A stretch of 64,000 bases of DNA from DATMXT01 sp963662765. Lineage in GTDB: Bacteria; Bacillota; Clostridia; Oscillospirales; Feifaniaceae. The notes under the pieces were generated by a model. That model was given only the letters and a program-made list of their open reading frames with translations, did not search any database and had not been told where the DNA came from. Location: NCBI GenBank assembly GCA_963662765.2, contig CAXXUP010000005.1, positions 62,001 through 126,000 on the forward strand, given 5' to 3'. How positions within the stretch are numbered: position 1 is the stretch's first letter; every line of letters starts with the position of its first letter. Shown here piece after piece: positions 8,072 to 17,026 of this stretch. A program made the translations under genes and the position numbers.

Positions 8072-8765
8072 ATTCAACAACCTTGGCCGGGTTGATGCGG
8101 ATACCGGGGCCCATCGTCGAAGCGATGACGCAGCTCCTGATATACTGACCCTTGGCGGCTGCCGGCTTTGCCTTGACAATGGCGCCGAGCAGTGTCGAGA
8201 AGTTGTCGAGAAGCTTCTCTTCGCCAAAAGACGCCTTCCCAATCGGGCAATGAATGATGTTGGTCTTGTCAAGGCGGTACTCAATCTTACCGGCCTTGGC
8301 CTCGGTGATGGCACGGCTGATGTCCATGGTCACAGTGCCGGCCTTGGGGTTTGGCATGAGACCCTTGGGGCCGAGCAGCTTACCAAGACGGCCGACGACG
8401 CCCATCATGTCGGGAGTCGCGATGACCACATCGAAATCAAACCAGTTTTCTCCGGTGATCTTAGCCACCATGTCGTCGCCGCCGTAGTACTCGGCGCCGG
8501 CCCGCTGGGCTTCGTCGAGCTTCTCACCCTTGGCAAAAACAAGGACGCGAACCTTTTTTCCGGTGCCGTGCGGCAAAACGACAGCGCCGCGGACCTGCTG
8601 GTCTGCATGGCGAGAGTCGACACCCAGCTTGACGTGGACCTCAACAGTCTCGTCAAACTTGGCCTTGGCCGTGGAAACGGCGAGCTTCAGCGCATCGTTC
8701 GGTTCGAGCAGTGACAGTTTATCATACAGCTTAACGCTGTCCTGGTACTTTTTTCCTCTTTTCAC
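8070..8765 (-). CDS. rplA: 50S ribosomal protein L1
   Basis: 231 residues, the full family length. It starts MKRGKKYQDSVKLYDK and contains the L1 signature region with LGPKGLMPNPKAGTV and the closing STMGPGIRI motif. L1 forms the mobile stalk near the ribosomal E site and represses its own operon in many bacteria. It is last in the rpmG-secE-nusG-rplK-rplA cluster. A terminator follows at once, so rplJ-rplL do not continue the operon here, unlike the usual rplKAJL order. Confidence 0.97.
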   Translation of the reverse strand: MKRGKKYQDSVKLYDKLSLLEPNDALKLAVSTAKAKFDETVEVHVKLGVDSRHADQQVRGAVVLPHGTGKKVRVLVFAKGEKLDEAQRAGAEYYGGDDMVAKITGENWFDFDVVIATPDMMGVVGRLGKLLGPKGLMPNPKAGTVTMDISRAITEAKAGKIEYRLDKTNIIHCPIGKASFGEEKLLDNFSTLLGAIVKAKPAAAKGQYIRSCVIASTMGPGIRINPAKVVE

Positions 8766-8817
8766 AACTATTCCTCCTGTGTGTGGTGACGGGTCTTACC
8801 CTCCCACTGACTTGGAT

Positions 8818-9252
8818 TTACTCCGTAACCGTTACGCCCATGCTGCGGGCAGTTCCGGCGATCATGCTCATGGCAGCCTCGACGGAGGCGGCGTTTAAAT
8901 CGGGCATCTTGGTTTCAGCGATTTTCCGGATCTGCTCCTTGGTGATCGATGCAACCTTGGTCTTGTTGGGCTCTCCGGAACCGCTTTCGATGTTGACGGC
9001 CTTTTTAATCAGGACTGCCGCCGGCGGAGTCTTTGTGATAAAGGAGAAAGAGCGGTCAGAGTAGACCGTGATGACGACAGGGATGATGTAGCCCACATCG
9101 TTCTTCGTACGCTCGTTGAACTCCTTGGTGAAAGCCATAATATTGACGCCGTGCTGACCAAGCGCCGGGCCTACGGGCGGGGCGGGAGTCGCCTTTCCGC
9201 CCGGAATCTGAAGTTTTACATATCCAACTACTTTTTGAGCCATTATTGGCAC
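8818..9252 (-). CDS. rplK: 50S ribosomal protein L11
   Basis: 144 residues with the N-terminal KLQIPGGKATPAPPVGPALG stretch and a C-terminal rRNA-binding domain containing IAETKMPDLNA. L11 sits in the GTPase-associated centre and is needed for the stringent response. The ATG at 9252 follows AGGAGGTG. It lies between nusG (20 bases) and rplA (52 bases) in the standard order. Confidence 0.97.
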   Translation of the reverse strand: MPIMAQKVVGYVKLQIPGGKATPAPPVGPALGQHGVNIMAFTKEFNERTKNDVGYIIPVVITVYSDRSFSFITKTPPAAVLIKKAVNIESGSGEPNKTKVASITKEQIRKIAETKMPDLNAASVEAAMSMIAGTARSMGVTVTE

Positions 9253-9271
9253 CTCCTAATAAACATAGAAA

Positions 9272-9790
9272 CTACTCGGCTTCGACCTGACCAAGCGTGA
9301 GCTCGATCGGGGTCTCTCGTCCGAACATGGACACAACGACACGAACAAGATTATTTTCCGTTTCGATTGCCTCAACCTGTCCAAGGTATCCGCTCAAGGG
9401 GCCGTCGCTGATGCGAACGACATCACCGATCTTGTAGCTGACCTCGATGGAGTGGGTTCCGACGTCAAGCTTTGCCACTTCTTCCGGAGAAAGCGGAACC
9501 GGCTTCGAGGAGGGGCCTACAAAGCCCGTGACTCCGCGGATATTCCGCACGACATACCAACTCTCATCGTTCATGACCATTTTGACAAGGACATAGCCCG
9601 GAAAAAGCTTGCGCTTTACTTCTCTGGTTTCGTTGTCCTTGATCTCGGTGACTGTCTCGGTCGGCACCCGCACGTCCATTATCAGGTCGTGCAGCTTCCG
9701 GTTTTCAACCGTCTTTTCAAGGTTGGTCATCACTTTATTCTCGTAACCGGAATAGGTGTGTACCACATACCACTTGGCGCTTTCTGACAT
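9272..9790 (-). CDS. nusG: Transcription termination/antitermination protein NusG
   Basis: 172 residues. The NGN domain starts KWYVVHTYSGYENKV and carries RKLFPGYVLVKM; the C-terminal KOW domain begins at GDVVRISDGPLSGYLGQV. NusG binds RNA polymerase and modulates pausing and Rho or ribosome coupling. The ATG at 9790 is chosen because GAAGGAG lies eight bases upstream; an extension to 9817 has no ribosome site. It is flanked by secE and rplK, as in most bacteria. Confidence 0.96.
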   Translation of the reverse strand: MSESAKWYVVHTYSGYENKVMTNLEKTVENRKLHDLIMDVRVPTETVTEIKDNETREVKRKLFPGYVLVKMVMNDESWYVVRNIRGVTGFVGPSSKPVPLSPEEVAKLDVGTHSIEVSYKIGDVVRISDGPLSGYLGQVEAIETENNLVRVVVSMFGRETPIELTLGQVEAE

Positions 9791-9806
9791 ACCTAAAACT
9801 CCTTCT

Positions 9807-10058
9807 CTATACGGCAAGGCCTAAGAGCAGGCCGAGTCCGTAAGTGAAGATGGCGTCAACAAGCGCAATAAATGCGCCTATAAGGACAATCATAACAACA
9901 ACAACAATTGTGTTATTGATGATCTGAGACTTAGTGGGCCAGACAATCTTTTTTACTTCGCTTTTGGTATCTTTCAGAAACTTTCCAAAGCGGGCAAAGA
10001 GGTTTGGTCTGCTCACTTTGCTCTTTTTGGGCGTAGCGGGCGCTGTATTCTCAGCCAT
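9807..10058 (-). CDS. secE: Preprotein translocase subunit SecE
   Basis: 83 residues. An amphipathic cytoplasmic helix with FGKFLKDTKSEVKKIVWPTK, the SecE hallmark, is followed by a single membrane segment (about residues 52-72). SecE clamps SecY in the protein channel. An N-terminal Ala/Lys-rich extension (MAENTAPATPKKSK) is typical for Clostridia. It sits between rpmG and nusG. Confidence 0.95.
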   Translation of the reverse strand: MAENTAPATPKKSKVSRPNLFARFGKFLKDTKSEVKKIVWPTKSQIINNTIVVVVMIVLIGAFIALVDAIFTYGLGLLLGLAV

Positions 10059-10078
10059 TTTTTACCTCCTAAACAGCA

Positions 10079-10228
10079 CTACTTGGTCTCCTTGTGGACC
10101 GTGTGCTTCTTACAGAACCGGCAGTACTTTTTTAGCTCAATCCTGTCGGGGGTGTTCTTCTTGTTCTTCATTGTGTCGTAGTTTCTCTGTTTGCATTCGG
10201 TGCACGCCAAGGTGATTTTTACTCTCAT
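10079..10228 (-). CDS. rpmG: 50S ribosomal protein L33
   Basis: 49 residues. Two zinc-knuckle pairs (CTEC and CRFC) show the cysteine-containing type, with the conserved MRVKITLACTECKQRNY start. The ATG at 10228 has AGGAGGT seven bases upstream, which rules out a longer start at 10303. It is first gene of the rpmG-secE-nusG-rplK-rplA operon. Confidence 0.96.
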   Translation of the reverse strand: MRVKITLACTECKQRNYDTMKNKKNTPDRIELKKYCRFCKKHTVHKETK

Positions 10229-10303
10229 TTGATACCTCCTGTTATCGAAACACTCTTCCCCGCAAATGATCCTATGGGGTAGTTTTCTTCCTCTTTTGGG
10301 CAC

Positions 10304-10360
10304 AAAAAAAAAGACCCAAGCCGAGGTATATACATAATAGCATACACTTAGGCTCAGGTC
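10304..10360 (-). terminator. Terminator of the glmM transcript, overlapping the rpmG promoter
   Basis: On the minus strand, GACCTGAGCC (10351-10360) pairs fully, counting two G-U pairs, with GGCTTGGGTC (10313-10322), followed by T9 (10304-10312). The 28-base loop holds the -10 box of the next promoter. A transcript starting at that promoter lacks the first arm and so cannot form the hairpin. Confidence 0.7.
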
Positions 10361-10362
10361 AA
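10334..10362 (-). promoter_or_regulatory. Promoter of rpmG-secE-nusG-rplK-rplA
   Basis: On the minus strand TTGACC (10357-10362), 17 nt, and TATTAT (10334-10339), about 105 bases before the rpmG start codon. Confidence 0.75.
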
Positions 10363-10388
10363 TCCTTTTTCATATAAATTTAGAGAAT

Positions 10389-11744
10389 TTACGCCGGATT
10401 TTCCGCGTCGATTTCTCTGAGCAGCTCTGCAATGCCCGAGGCAAGACTTTGCACAAGATCATAATCCCGTCCTTCGACCATCACCCGGATGACGGACTCG
10501 GTTCCGGACTTTCGCACGACCACCCTGCCCTCTTCACCCAGCTTCTCTTTGACCTTTCCGATGGCCGTCCGATACTTTGGTGCTTCTTCAAAGACTTCCT
10601 TTGTGGGCCCTTTGACTTTCACGGCAATGCCGACCTGGGGATACTGCTCCATGGTACCGGCAAGCGCCGAAAGCAGGCAGCCCTTCTCGTGGAGAATTTT
10701 CAGCAAAAAGATAGCCGCAAGCTGACCGTCCCCGGTCGGAGAGTGGTCGCGCAGGATGAGGTGTCCCGACTGCTCACCGCCGAGATTGTACCCGCCCTGC
10801 TCCATGGCCGCCATGACATGCCGGTCACCGACTGCGGTGGTGACAAACTGGAGGCCGCGCTCTTTGCAAAAGCCGGCAAGTCCCATGTTGCTCATATTCG
10901 TTGCGACAACGGTGCCACCCTTTAGGCTGCCCTGTCCAGCCATGTAGTCTGCAAATATGGCGAGCAGTTTGTCGCCGTCCTGCACGATCCCCTTCTCATC
11001 GACCACGATGACGCGGTCGGCATCCCCATCAAACGCGATACCGACATCGGCCTTTTGAGCCAAAACCGCTTCGCACAGCCTTTCGGGGTGGGTGGAGCCG
11101 CAGTAATGGTTGATGTTCACCCCGTCAGGCGAAATGTTTATGTAGACTGCTTCAAGTCCAAGCCGATCAGCCAGCGCTTCGATTGTCGCCGACGCGGAGC
11201 CGTTTGCGGCGTCAAACACCACTTTTAAGCCGGAGAACTCGCATCCGGCCACTTCGCATAGATGGTCGACATATTCCTCGGCGGCCGTTTTGGCGTAAAA
11301 TACCCGCCCGATCTCTTTTCCGGATGCGCGGCTTTCGGGAAAGTGCTCATCCTCCACAAGCTTTGTCAGCCGGTCCTGTTCAAGATCCGACAGCTTTGCG
11401 CCGTCTGAACCGAATAGTTTGATGCCGTTATACTCAAAGGGATTGTGGGAGGCCGACACCATGATGCCGGCGCATGCGCCGTAGCGCTTCATCAAAAAGG
11501 CTACGGCAGGCGTCGCGATGACGCCGAGCAGCACGACATCGACACCGACTGAGCACAGGCCCGCCGCAAGTGCTGATTCCAGCATGTCGGAGGAGATTCG
11601 GGTGTCCTTGCCGATGAGAATTTTGCCGCCCCTTGCTGGGGCAAGTGCGGCGCCCGCCGCCTGACCGAGTTTCATGGCAAATTCGGGGGTCAAGGCGGGT
11701 CCCGCAACTTCGCGTACGCCATCGGTTCCAAACTTTAGTGCCAT
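10389..11744 (-). CDS. glmM: Phosphoglucosamine mutase
   Basis: 451 residues, normal length. It carries FGTDGVREVAG at the N-terminus, the phosphoserine loop VSASHNPFEYNG, the metal site DGDADR, the sugar-binding GGEQSGH and the C-terminal phosphate-binding RKSGTESVIRVMVEG. GlmM converts glucosamine-6-phosphate to glucosamine-1-phosphate for UDP-GlcNAc and peptidoglycan synthesis. It is the last gene of the long murD-to-glmM run, 10 bases after ruvB. Confidence 0.96.
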   Translation of the reverse strand: MALKFGTDGVREVAGPALTPEFAMKLGQAAGAALAPARGGKILIGKDTRISSDMLESALAAGLCSVGVDVVLLGVIATPAVAFLMKRYGACAGIMVSASHNPFEYNGIKLFGSDGAKLSDLEQDRLTKLVEDEHFPESRASGKEIGRVFYAKTAAEEYVDHLCEVAGCEFSGLKVVFDAANGSASATIEALADRLGLEAVYINISPDGVNINHYCGSTHPERLCEAVLAQKADVGIAFDGDADRVIVVDEKGIVQDGDKLLAIFADYMAGQGSLKGGTVVATNMSNMGLAGFCKERGLQFVTTAVGDRHVMAAMEQGGYNLGGEQSGHLILRDHSPTGDGQLAAIFLLKILHEKGCLLSALAGTMEQYPQVGIAVKVKGPTKEVFEEAPKYRTAIGKVKEKLGEEGRVVVRKSGTESVIRVMVEGRDYDLVQSLASGIAELLREIDAENPA

Positions 11745-11754
11745 TGTTATCGTG

Positions 11755-12840
11755 TCACCTCCAAGTAATCTGCGCAGACCCGGCCGCGGGAAATGGGATG
11801 CCGAGATGGTCGTATACGAGCCGCGTCACGCACCGTCCGCGCGGCGTTCTGGTCAAAAATCCGATCTGGAGCAAATACGGCTCATAGACCTCTTCAATGG
11901 TGATGGCTTCCTCGCCGACGGTGGCGGCCAGCGTGTCGAGCCCCACCGGACCTCCGCCGTAATTGACAATGATCGAAGTTAGTATCCGCTTGTCGAGGCT
12001 GTCGAGCCCCAGTTCGTCGACTTCAAGCCGGGTCAGGGCTGACCGGGCGATGGCCTCGTTGATGACGCCGCCGCCCTCCACCTGCGCAAAGTCGCGCACC
12101 CGCTTTAAGAGTCTGTTTGCAATTCGCGGAGTTCCGCGGGCACGCGACGCGATTTCGGCCGCACCGTCGGGCTCGATGGGGATGCCGAGTACGCCGGCCG
12201 AGCGGTTGACAATGGCGACAAGCTCCGGCACAGTGTAGGGGTCGAGTTTAAGCAGCACTGAAAAGCGGTCGCGCAGGGGCCCCGACAACTGCCCAAAGCG
12301 CGTCGTCGCGCCGATCAGCGTAAAATGGTTCAAATCGAGCCTAATTGAACGAGCCGACGGACCTTTGCCGAGGATGATGTCGATTGCAAAGTCCTCTAAG
12401 GCCGAGTAGAGCACCTCTTCTATCGTTCTGGACAGGCGGTGGATCTCGTCGATGAAGAGCACTTCGTTCTCTTCAAGGGTTGTCAGCATGGCCGCAAGAT
12501 CGCCGGGCTTTTCAATTGCGGGGCCCGAGGTCACCCGCATATTGGTGTTCATTTCGGCGGCGATGATGCCGGCCAGCGTTGTCTTGCCAAGGCCTGGCGG
12601 GCCATGCAGCAGCACATGGTCGAGTGGCTCTCCCCGCGTTTTGGCGGCCTGCATGAAGACGCGCAGGTTGTCCTTGCTGCGGGTTTGCCCCACGTACTCA
12701 TCAAGCCTGCGGGGACGCAGGCTGCGTTCGTATGACCCGTCCTCCGGCATGTCGCTCGGGGTCACGAGCCTGTTGTCAAGGTCAATTTCAAAGCCGGGAT
12801 CTTCGCTTTGGTCCCGTTCATATCCGTTAGTTTTCGACAT
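11755..12840 (-). CDS. ruvB: Holliday junction branch-migration ATPase RuvB
   Basis: 361 residues. The AAA+ domain has Walker A HGPPGLGKTTLA and Walker B LFIDEIHRL, followed by the sensor region and a C-terminal winged helix with GRCVTRLVYDHLG. The N-terminal extension before the RPRRLDEYVGQ block is about 40 residues. RuvB hexamers pump DNA through RuvA-bound junctions. It lies 13 bases downstream of ruvA. Confidence 0.97.
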   Translation of the reverse strand: MSKTNGYERDQSEDPGFEIDLDNRLVTPSDMPEDGSYERSLRPRRLDEYVGQTRSKDNLRVFMQAAKTRGEPLDHVLLHGPPGLGKTTLAGIIAAEMNTNMRVTSGPAIEKPGDLAAMLTTLEENEVLFIDEIHRLSRTIEEVLYSALEDFAIDIILGKGPSARSIRLDLNHFTLIGATTRFGQLSGPLRDRFSVLLKLDPYTVPELVAIVNRSAGVLGIPIEPDGAAEIASRARGTPRIANRLLKRVRDFAQVEGGGVINEAIARSALTRLEVDELGLDSLDKRILTSIIVNYGGGPVGLDTLAATVGEEAITIEEVYEPYLLQIGFLTRTPRGRCVTRLVYDHLGIPFPAAGSAQITWR

Positions 12841-12853
12841 CCGCTCACCGTCC

Positions 12854-13459
12854 CTATTTTATGAGCTCCCGAAGGGCCATTTTTATGATATCCTCGACTG
12901 CCATCCCCTGTGTATCCGCCTTGCGGATGACCCCCAGGGCCTCACCCTGGGAATATCCCAGCACGACCAGCGCCGACACAGCCTCATCGGTCTCGCTGCC
13001 GACGGTAAGCGCCGACCGCTTACCGCCCACCGTGGGCCCGGATGAAGTCAGCTGCTCTTTGCTAATGCGGTCGGTCAGCTCCAAGATGATGCGCTGCGCC
13101 AGTTTATTTCCCACACCTGCCGCCATGGTGAGCCGCTTTGTATCCTTTGTGACGACGGCAATGGCAAATTGTTCCGGTGACACCTCCGATAAAATCGACA
13201 GTGCCACGCGGGGGCCGACGCCGGTGACGGTGGTCAGCATTTTAAAGCATTCAAGCTCGCTTTCGGTGTAAAACCCGAACAAATCCAGTGCGTCTTCCCG
13301 GACGTTCAAATAGGTGTATGCCGTTATTTCGCTGCCTTTTGCCGGGAGCTGTTTTAATGTTCCATAGGAGGTCAGAAGCTTATACCCGACACCGCCTGCT
13401 TCCACCACCATGTGGGACCCGCTGAATGCAGTCAGCGTTCCTTTGATATATGCGTACAT
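12854..13459 (-). CDS. ruvA: Holliday junction protein RuvA
   Basis: 201 residues, equal to the family norm. It starts MYAYIKGTLTAFSG (OB fold), has two helix-hairpin-helix units (TGVGPRVALSIL and AGVGNKLAQRII) and a C-terminal RuvB-binding helical domain. The ATG at 13459 gives the canonical start with GAGGGTGG upstream; a longer frame to 13567 runs into the ruvC end region and is rejected. Confidence 0.95.
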   Translation of the reverse strand: MYAYIKGTLTAFSGSHMVVEAGGVGYKLLTSYGTLKQLPAKGSEITAYTYLNVREDALDLFGFYTESELECFKMLTTVTGVGPRVALSILSEVSPEQFAIAVVTKDTKRLTMAAGVGNKLAQRIILELTDRISKEQLTSSGPTVGGKRSALTVGSETDEAVSALVVLGYSQGEALGVIRKADTQGMAVEDIIKMALRELIK

Positions 13460-13505
13460 GCCTTCACCACCCTCTTTGGAAATATCTATGCCGGAGTTTT
13501 TGTGA

Positions 13506-13995
13506 TTATAATCTCGACAGCAGGCTCCCTGCCGTGTGCGCGTGACAGATGGCGACCGCAAGCGCATCTGCCGTGTCGTCCGGGCGCGGCAGCTCGGTGA
13601 GCCCCAGCAGGGACTTCACCATTTGCTGCACCTGGCTTTTCTCGGCCCGGCCGTAGCCGACGACGGCCTGTTTGACCTGTACCGGCGTATATTCGGCCAC
13701 CGTAAACCCGCACTGCTCCCCCACCAGAAGGATGACACCCCGCCCTTGGGCGACCGGAATGCCGGTTGTTACGTTGTTTGAAAAAAACAACTGCTCCACG
13801 GGACATGGCGTCGATCGGATATTTTGAAGCGAGTGTGCGCAGGAACTCGTATATTTCAAGGAGCCTGCGCGAATGTCTCTCCCCCGCCGCCGTGTGGAAA
13901 GTCCCGTATTCAAGGGCTTTGAACTTGCTCGACTTGTATTCGATGACACCATACCCAACCGAGGCGATGCCAGGGTCCACCCCGAGGACGATCAT
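13506..13995 (-). pseudogene. ruvC: Holliday junction resolvase RuvC, one frame break
   Basis: From the ATG at 13995 the frame reads MIVLGVDPGIASVGYGVIEY, with the first catalytic Asp, to YPIDAMS. It then shifts at about 13798-13806 to PVEQLFFSNN (second acidic residue) and runs to DDTADALAVAICHAH (last acidic pair) and the stop at 13506. All four catalytic acids are present if the frames are joined, giving about 163 residues. RuvC cuts Holliday junctions. Start and the ynbB stop overlap as ATGA. A single break in a C run suggests sequence error. Confidence 0.82.
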
Positions 13996-15239
13996 AAGAT
14001 GCCCTCCGCGGCTTTAAGTACACCGATGATGGCGTTGTCATAGTTGGTTCCGCCCTGCATGAATGCACAGTAGGGCTCGCGTAATGGCCCGTCGGCCGAC
14101 AATTCGATCGAAGACCCGGCTACAAAGGCACCTGCGGCCATGACGACCTGTGAGGTATAGCCCGGCATGTCCCAGGGCTCCGGTGTGACAAAGGAGTCGA
14201 TGGCAGACCCCGCCTGGATGCCCTGACAGAAGGCGACCAGTTTTTCGGGTGTTTGGAGCATGATCTGCTCCACAATATCGGTCCGACCGTCGCACCAGCG
14301 GGGCGAACACGAAAACCCGAGCTCCTCAAACAGTGCAGCGGCGAAAATGGCGGTCTTTAAGGCGTTTGCCGTCACTTCCGGCGCATAGTAGATGCCCTGC
14401 AAAATGGGGCGGTTTTGCCCGATCGAGGCGCCGACCTCACGCCCAAGTCCGGGTGAAGTGAGCCGTCCGGCGCACATGGTGACAAGGTCCTCGCGCCCCG
14501 CGATGTAGCCCCCGCAGTCGGCGATTCCGCCGCCCGGGTTTTTGATGAGTGACCCCGCGATGAGGTCGGCGCCGACCTCGATGGGTTCCATTCGCTCAAC
14601 GAACTCACCATAGCAGTTGTCGACCATGAAAATCGTATCGGGGCTGACGGCGTGGACAAGATGCGCAACTTGTTCAATCTCCGATATGAAAATGGACGGC
14701 CGGGGCGCGTATCCGCGAGAGCGCTGCAGGTAGGCTATTTTCGGCTTTGCCGCAAGCGCCGTCTCAATAGCGGCATAATCAAGCCTGCCGTCCGCAAGCA
14801 AAACCTCGGCGTACCGGATGCCAAAGTCCATGAGTGAACCGGATGCTCCTGTAAAGCCGATCACCTTGTCAAGCGTATCGTAGGGCTTTCCGGCAACCGA
14901 CAGCATGGTGTCCCCCGGGCGGAGGATGCCAAACAGCGCCGTTGTAAGGGCATGGGTGCCCGACAGCATGAAGTGGCGCACCAAAGCCGCCTCGGCCTTG
15001 AAGATGCGGGCGTAGACCTCATCGATGACGTCGCGGCCCCGGTCGCCGTATCCGTAGCCCGTTGTTGCGATAAAGTGGGTTTCGCTGACTCTGGCGCCGA
15101 TAAAGGCCGCATGCACTTTCTGCGAATTGTACCGGGCTGTCGCTTCCACCTCTGTAAAGCGTTCAGCCAGCTTATCTTCGCAGCGGGCAGCGGCTTCAAG
15201 CAGGCGGGGTGAAAAAGGGAAATCGGGATAGAGCTCCAT
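13992..15239 (-). CDS. Methionine gamma-lyase-like PLP protein (YnbB, 'aluminium resistance' family)
   Basis: 415 residues of a fold-type I PLP enzyme. Visible are HFMLSGTHALTTALFG (cofactor phosphate side), MVDNCYGEFVE (Asp to the PLP ring) and GSLIKNPGGGIA (Schiff-base Lys). This matches the YnbB family, annotated variously as aluminium-resistance protein or methionine gamma-lyase family; its in vivo substrate is not established. The ATG at 15239 follows GATGAGGT. It sits between an acetyltransferase and ruvC within the long operon, eight bases and minus four bases away. Confidence 0.85.
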   Translation of the reverse strand: MELYPDFPFSPRLLEAAARCEDKLAERFTEVEATARYNSQKVHAAFIGARVSETHFIATTGYGYGDRGRDVIDEVYARIFKAEAALVRHFMLSGTHALTTALFGILRPGDTMLSVAGKPYDTLDKVIGFTGASGSLMDFGIRYAEVLLADGRLDYAAIETALAAKPKIAYLQRSRGYAPRPSIFISEIEQVAHLVHAVSPDTIFMVDNCYGEFVERMEPIEVGADLIAGSLIKNPGGGIADCGGYIAGREDLVTMCAGRLTSPGLGREVGASIGQNRPILQGIYYAPEVTANALKTAIFAAALFEELGFSCSPRWCDGRTDIVEQIMLQTPEKLVAFCQGIQAGSAIDSFVTPEPWDMPGYTSQVVMAAGAFVAGSSIELSADGPLREPYCAFMQGGTNYDNAIIGVLKAAEGIL

Positions 15240-15246
15240 AATTACC

Positions 15247-16023
15247 TCATCCAAAATAGAGTAGCGTGCCGGTCCCGGCAGGCCTAAATCCGAGCGACTC
15301 ATACAGCCTGCCGGCTTCGGTCGTCGTGTAGGTCACGACTGCCGTCTTGCCCTCTGCAAGAAGCTCCCGGCAAAGGCTTGAGACAAGTGCCGCCGCAAGC
15401 CCCTGCCTGCGGTATTTCGCGTTTGTGACGACATCGGCAATGAGGGCGTACCGTTCGGTCTCGGCCGACGTCGAGACCGTCGCGTACACTTCCTCGCCGC
15501 GGATAAGTGAAAGTGTTCGGCCAAGTCCGCCTTTAGTCAGCGACCTGCGGGTAAAGCAGTAGTCATCAAACTTCGCAAGGCCCTGCACGTGCTCCGCCGA
15601 CAAGAGCGAATAGACAAGCCGCAGGTCGGCAATAGACGTGGCACGCGTCACATCGAGCTCAATGTCGCGCAGCTTGTCAGGTGTATTAAGAATGGCTGTA
15701 ACCATCATTGCAGTTCCTCTGACCCCGGGCAGCCGGATGGCCAGTGCCTCCATGCAGTCCGCCGAGCCGCAAAGCGAGCCGATCAGCGGCATGAACTGCA
15801 AAAAGAGCACCACTTCGTCAAGGTCGGCCGTCTGGGAAAGCTTGATATAAAAACTGCCGTAGCTGCGAAAGATGATGACGTCGAGGTTGTCCGACAGCCA
15901 AAGGTCAAAATATAGCATGTCGGTGACTTGGAGATAAGTTGTAAGCAGCGCCAGCTTGTCCGGCTCGTCCGTAAGCGCCGCCTTGACGGCGGGCAGGTCG
16001 GCATGTGCGTAGTGTCGGATCAT
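15247..16023 (-). CDS. GNAT family N-acetyltransferase
   Basis: 258 residues. The C-terminal third is a GNAT fold with the acetyl-CoA loop AKYRRQGLAAALVSSLCRELLAEGK and the closing YESLGFRPAG. The N-terminal half is a less conserved partner domain, as in two-domain GNAT proteins. The substrate is unknown. It overlaps the upstream M42 gene by four bases (ATGA) and belongs to the murD-glmM run, so a role in peptide or amino-acid modification is possible but unproven. Confidence 0.8.
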   Translation of the reverse strand: MIRHYAHADLPAVKAALTDEPDKLALLTTYLQVTDMLYFDLWLSDNLDVIIFRSYGSFYIKLSQTADLDEVVLFLQFMPLIGSLCGSADCMEALAIRLPGVRGTAMMVTAILNTPDKLRDIELDVTRATSIADLRLVYSLLSAEHVQGLAKFDDYCFTRRSLTKGGLGRTLSLIRGEEVYATVSTSAETERYALIADVVTNAKYRRQGLAAALVSSLCRELLAEGKTAVVTYTTTEAGRLYESLGFRPAGTGTLLYFG

Positions 16024-17015
16024 TTCAGCTCGTTGGATACGGCGGCAAGCAGCAAGTTGATGCAGGCCTCCACATCCCGTTTGTCGACCATTTCGACAGG
16101 CGAATGGATATACCGCGACGGGATGGAGATGCCGCCGGTAACGACGCCGCCCTTGGTCAGGTGGATTGCGCCGGCGTCGGTTCCGCCGTACATTAAGACC
16201 TCCAACTGATAGGGAATCCCCTTCTCTTTGGCGAGGTCGACCAGATGGTCCACCATCTTGTGCGAGCAGACGATGCTGGCGTCCCGCACCTTGACGGCGG
16301 CACCGCTGCCGAGCTTCACGGCGTTGGGGCTCTTCTGACCTGGCTCGTCGCCGACCCCGGTCACGTCCAGAGCGATGGCATAATCCGGTTCGATCTGGTA
16401 GGCGGCTGTCGTCGCGCCCCGCAGGCCGACCTCCTCCTGGGTGGAAAACACAAAATAAGTGTCGTACGCCGGCTGCTCAGTCATGCGCCGGATGGCCATA
16501 ACCTGAATATAGCAGGCGATTTTATCGTCCATCGACTTGCCGGCCATCCGGTGATCCCCGCAGTCAAAGACCGTGCCGTAAGTGCCGGCCACATCGCCCG
16601 GCTGCACATATTTCTCAGCCTCTTCTTTGCAGGCGGCACCGATATCGATATAGAAGTTGTCCATGGTCAGATCCTTGGTCTCAACCTTGGACTCATACAT
16701 TAAAACGCCGCGGGTGCCGTTTTTGAAGATGACGGGGCAGCTTGCGATGTGCAGCGGGTAAAGCCCGCCGACTTTTCCGAAATGGATAAACCCATCCTTG
16801 TCGATGTGGGTCACCATGAAGCCGATCTCGTCCATATGGGACGACAGCATGAGCTTCTTTTCGCTTTTGCCTTTTCTGAAGGCGATGACGTTGCCCATGA
16901 TGTCCGTGTTAACGCGGTCGACATAGGGCGTAACCTCTGAAATGATGAGCTCGGCCAGCTTTTCCTCGTTGCCGGTGACCGAGAGTGTATCGATCATTCT
17001 TTTTAAAAGTTCCAT
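16020..17015 (-). CDS. M42 family metallopeptidase (copy 1)
   Basis: 331 residues. Metal and catalytic residues of the M42 (FrvX/YsdC-like) family are all present: His60 in SSHMDEIG, the Asp pair at 163-164 in SMDDKIA, Glu194-195 in QEEVGLRGA, Asp217 in ALDVTG and His304 in YIHSPVE. Such cobalt- or zinc-dependent aminopeptidases form large tetrahedral shells and trim cytosolic peptides. It is the last of three consecutive, clearly diverged M42 genes. Confidence 0.88.
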   Translation of the reverse strand: MELLKRMIDTLSVTGNEEKLAELIISEVTPYVDRVNTDIMGNVIAFRKGKSEKKLMLSSHMDEIGFMVTHIDKDGFIHFGKVGGLYPLHIASCPVIFKNGTRGVLMYESKVETKDLTMDNFYIDIGAACKEEAEKYVQPGDVAGTYGTVFDCGDHRMAGKSMDDKIACYIQVMAIRRMTEQPAYDTYFVFSTQEEVGLRGATTAAYQIEPDYAIALDVTGVGDEPGQKSPNAVKLGSGAAVKVRDASIVCSHKMVDHLVDLAKEKGIPYQLEVLMYGGTDAGAIHLTKGGVVTGGISIPSRYIHSPVEMVDKRDVEACINLLLAAVSNELK

Positions 17016-17026
17016 TGCCTACCTCC

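Noticed and set aside
8250..8714. Plus-strand frame of 154 codons opposite rplA
   Set aside because: rplA is unmistakable on the other strand; no start signal or family resemblance here.
12452..13045. Plus-strand frame of 197 codons opposite ruvB/ruvA
   Set aside because: Composition is that of an antisense shadow (Ser/Arg/Pro-rich) and spans the two real genes.
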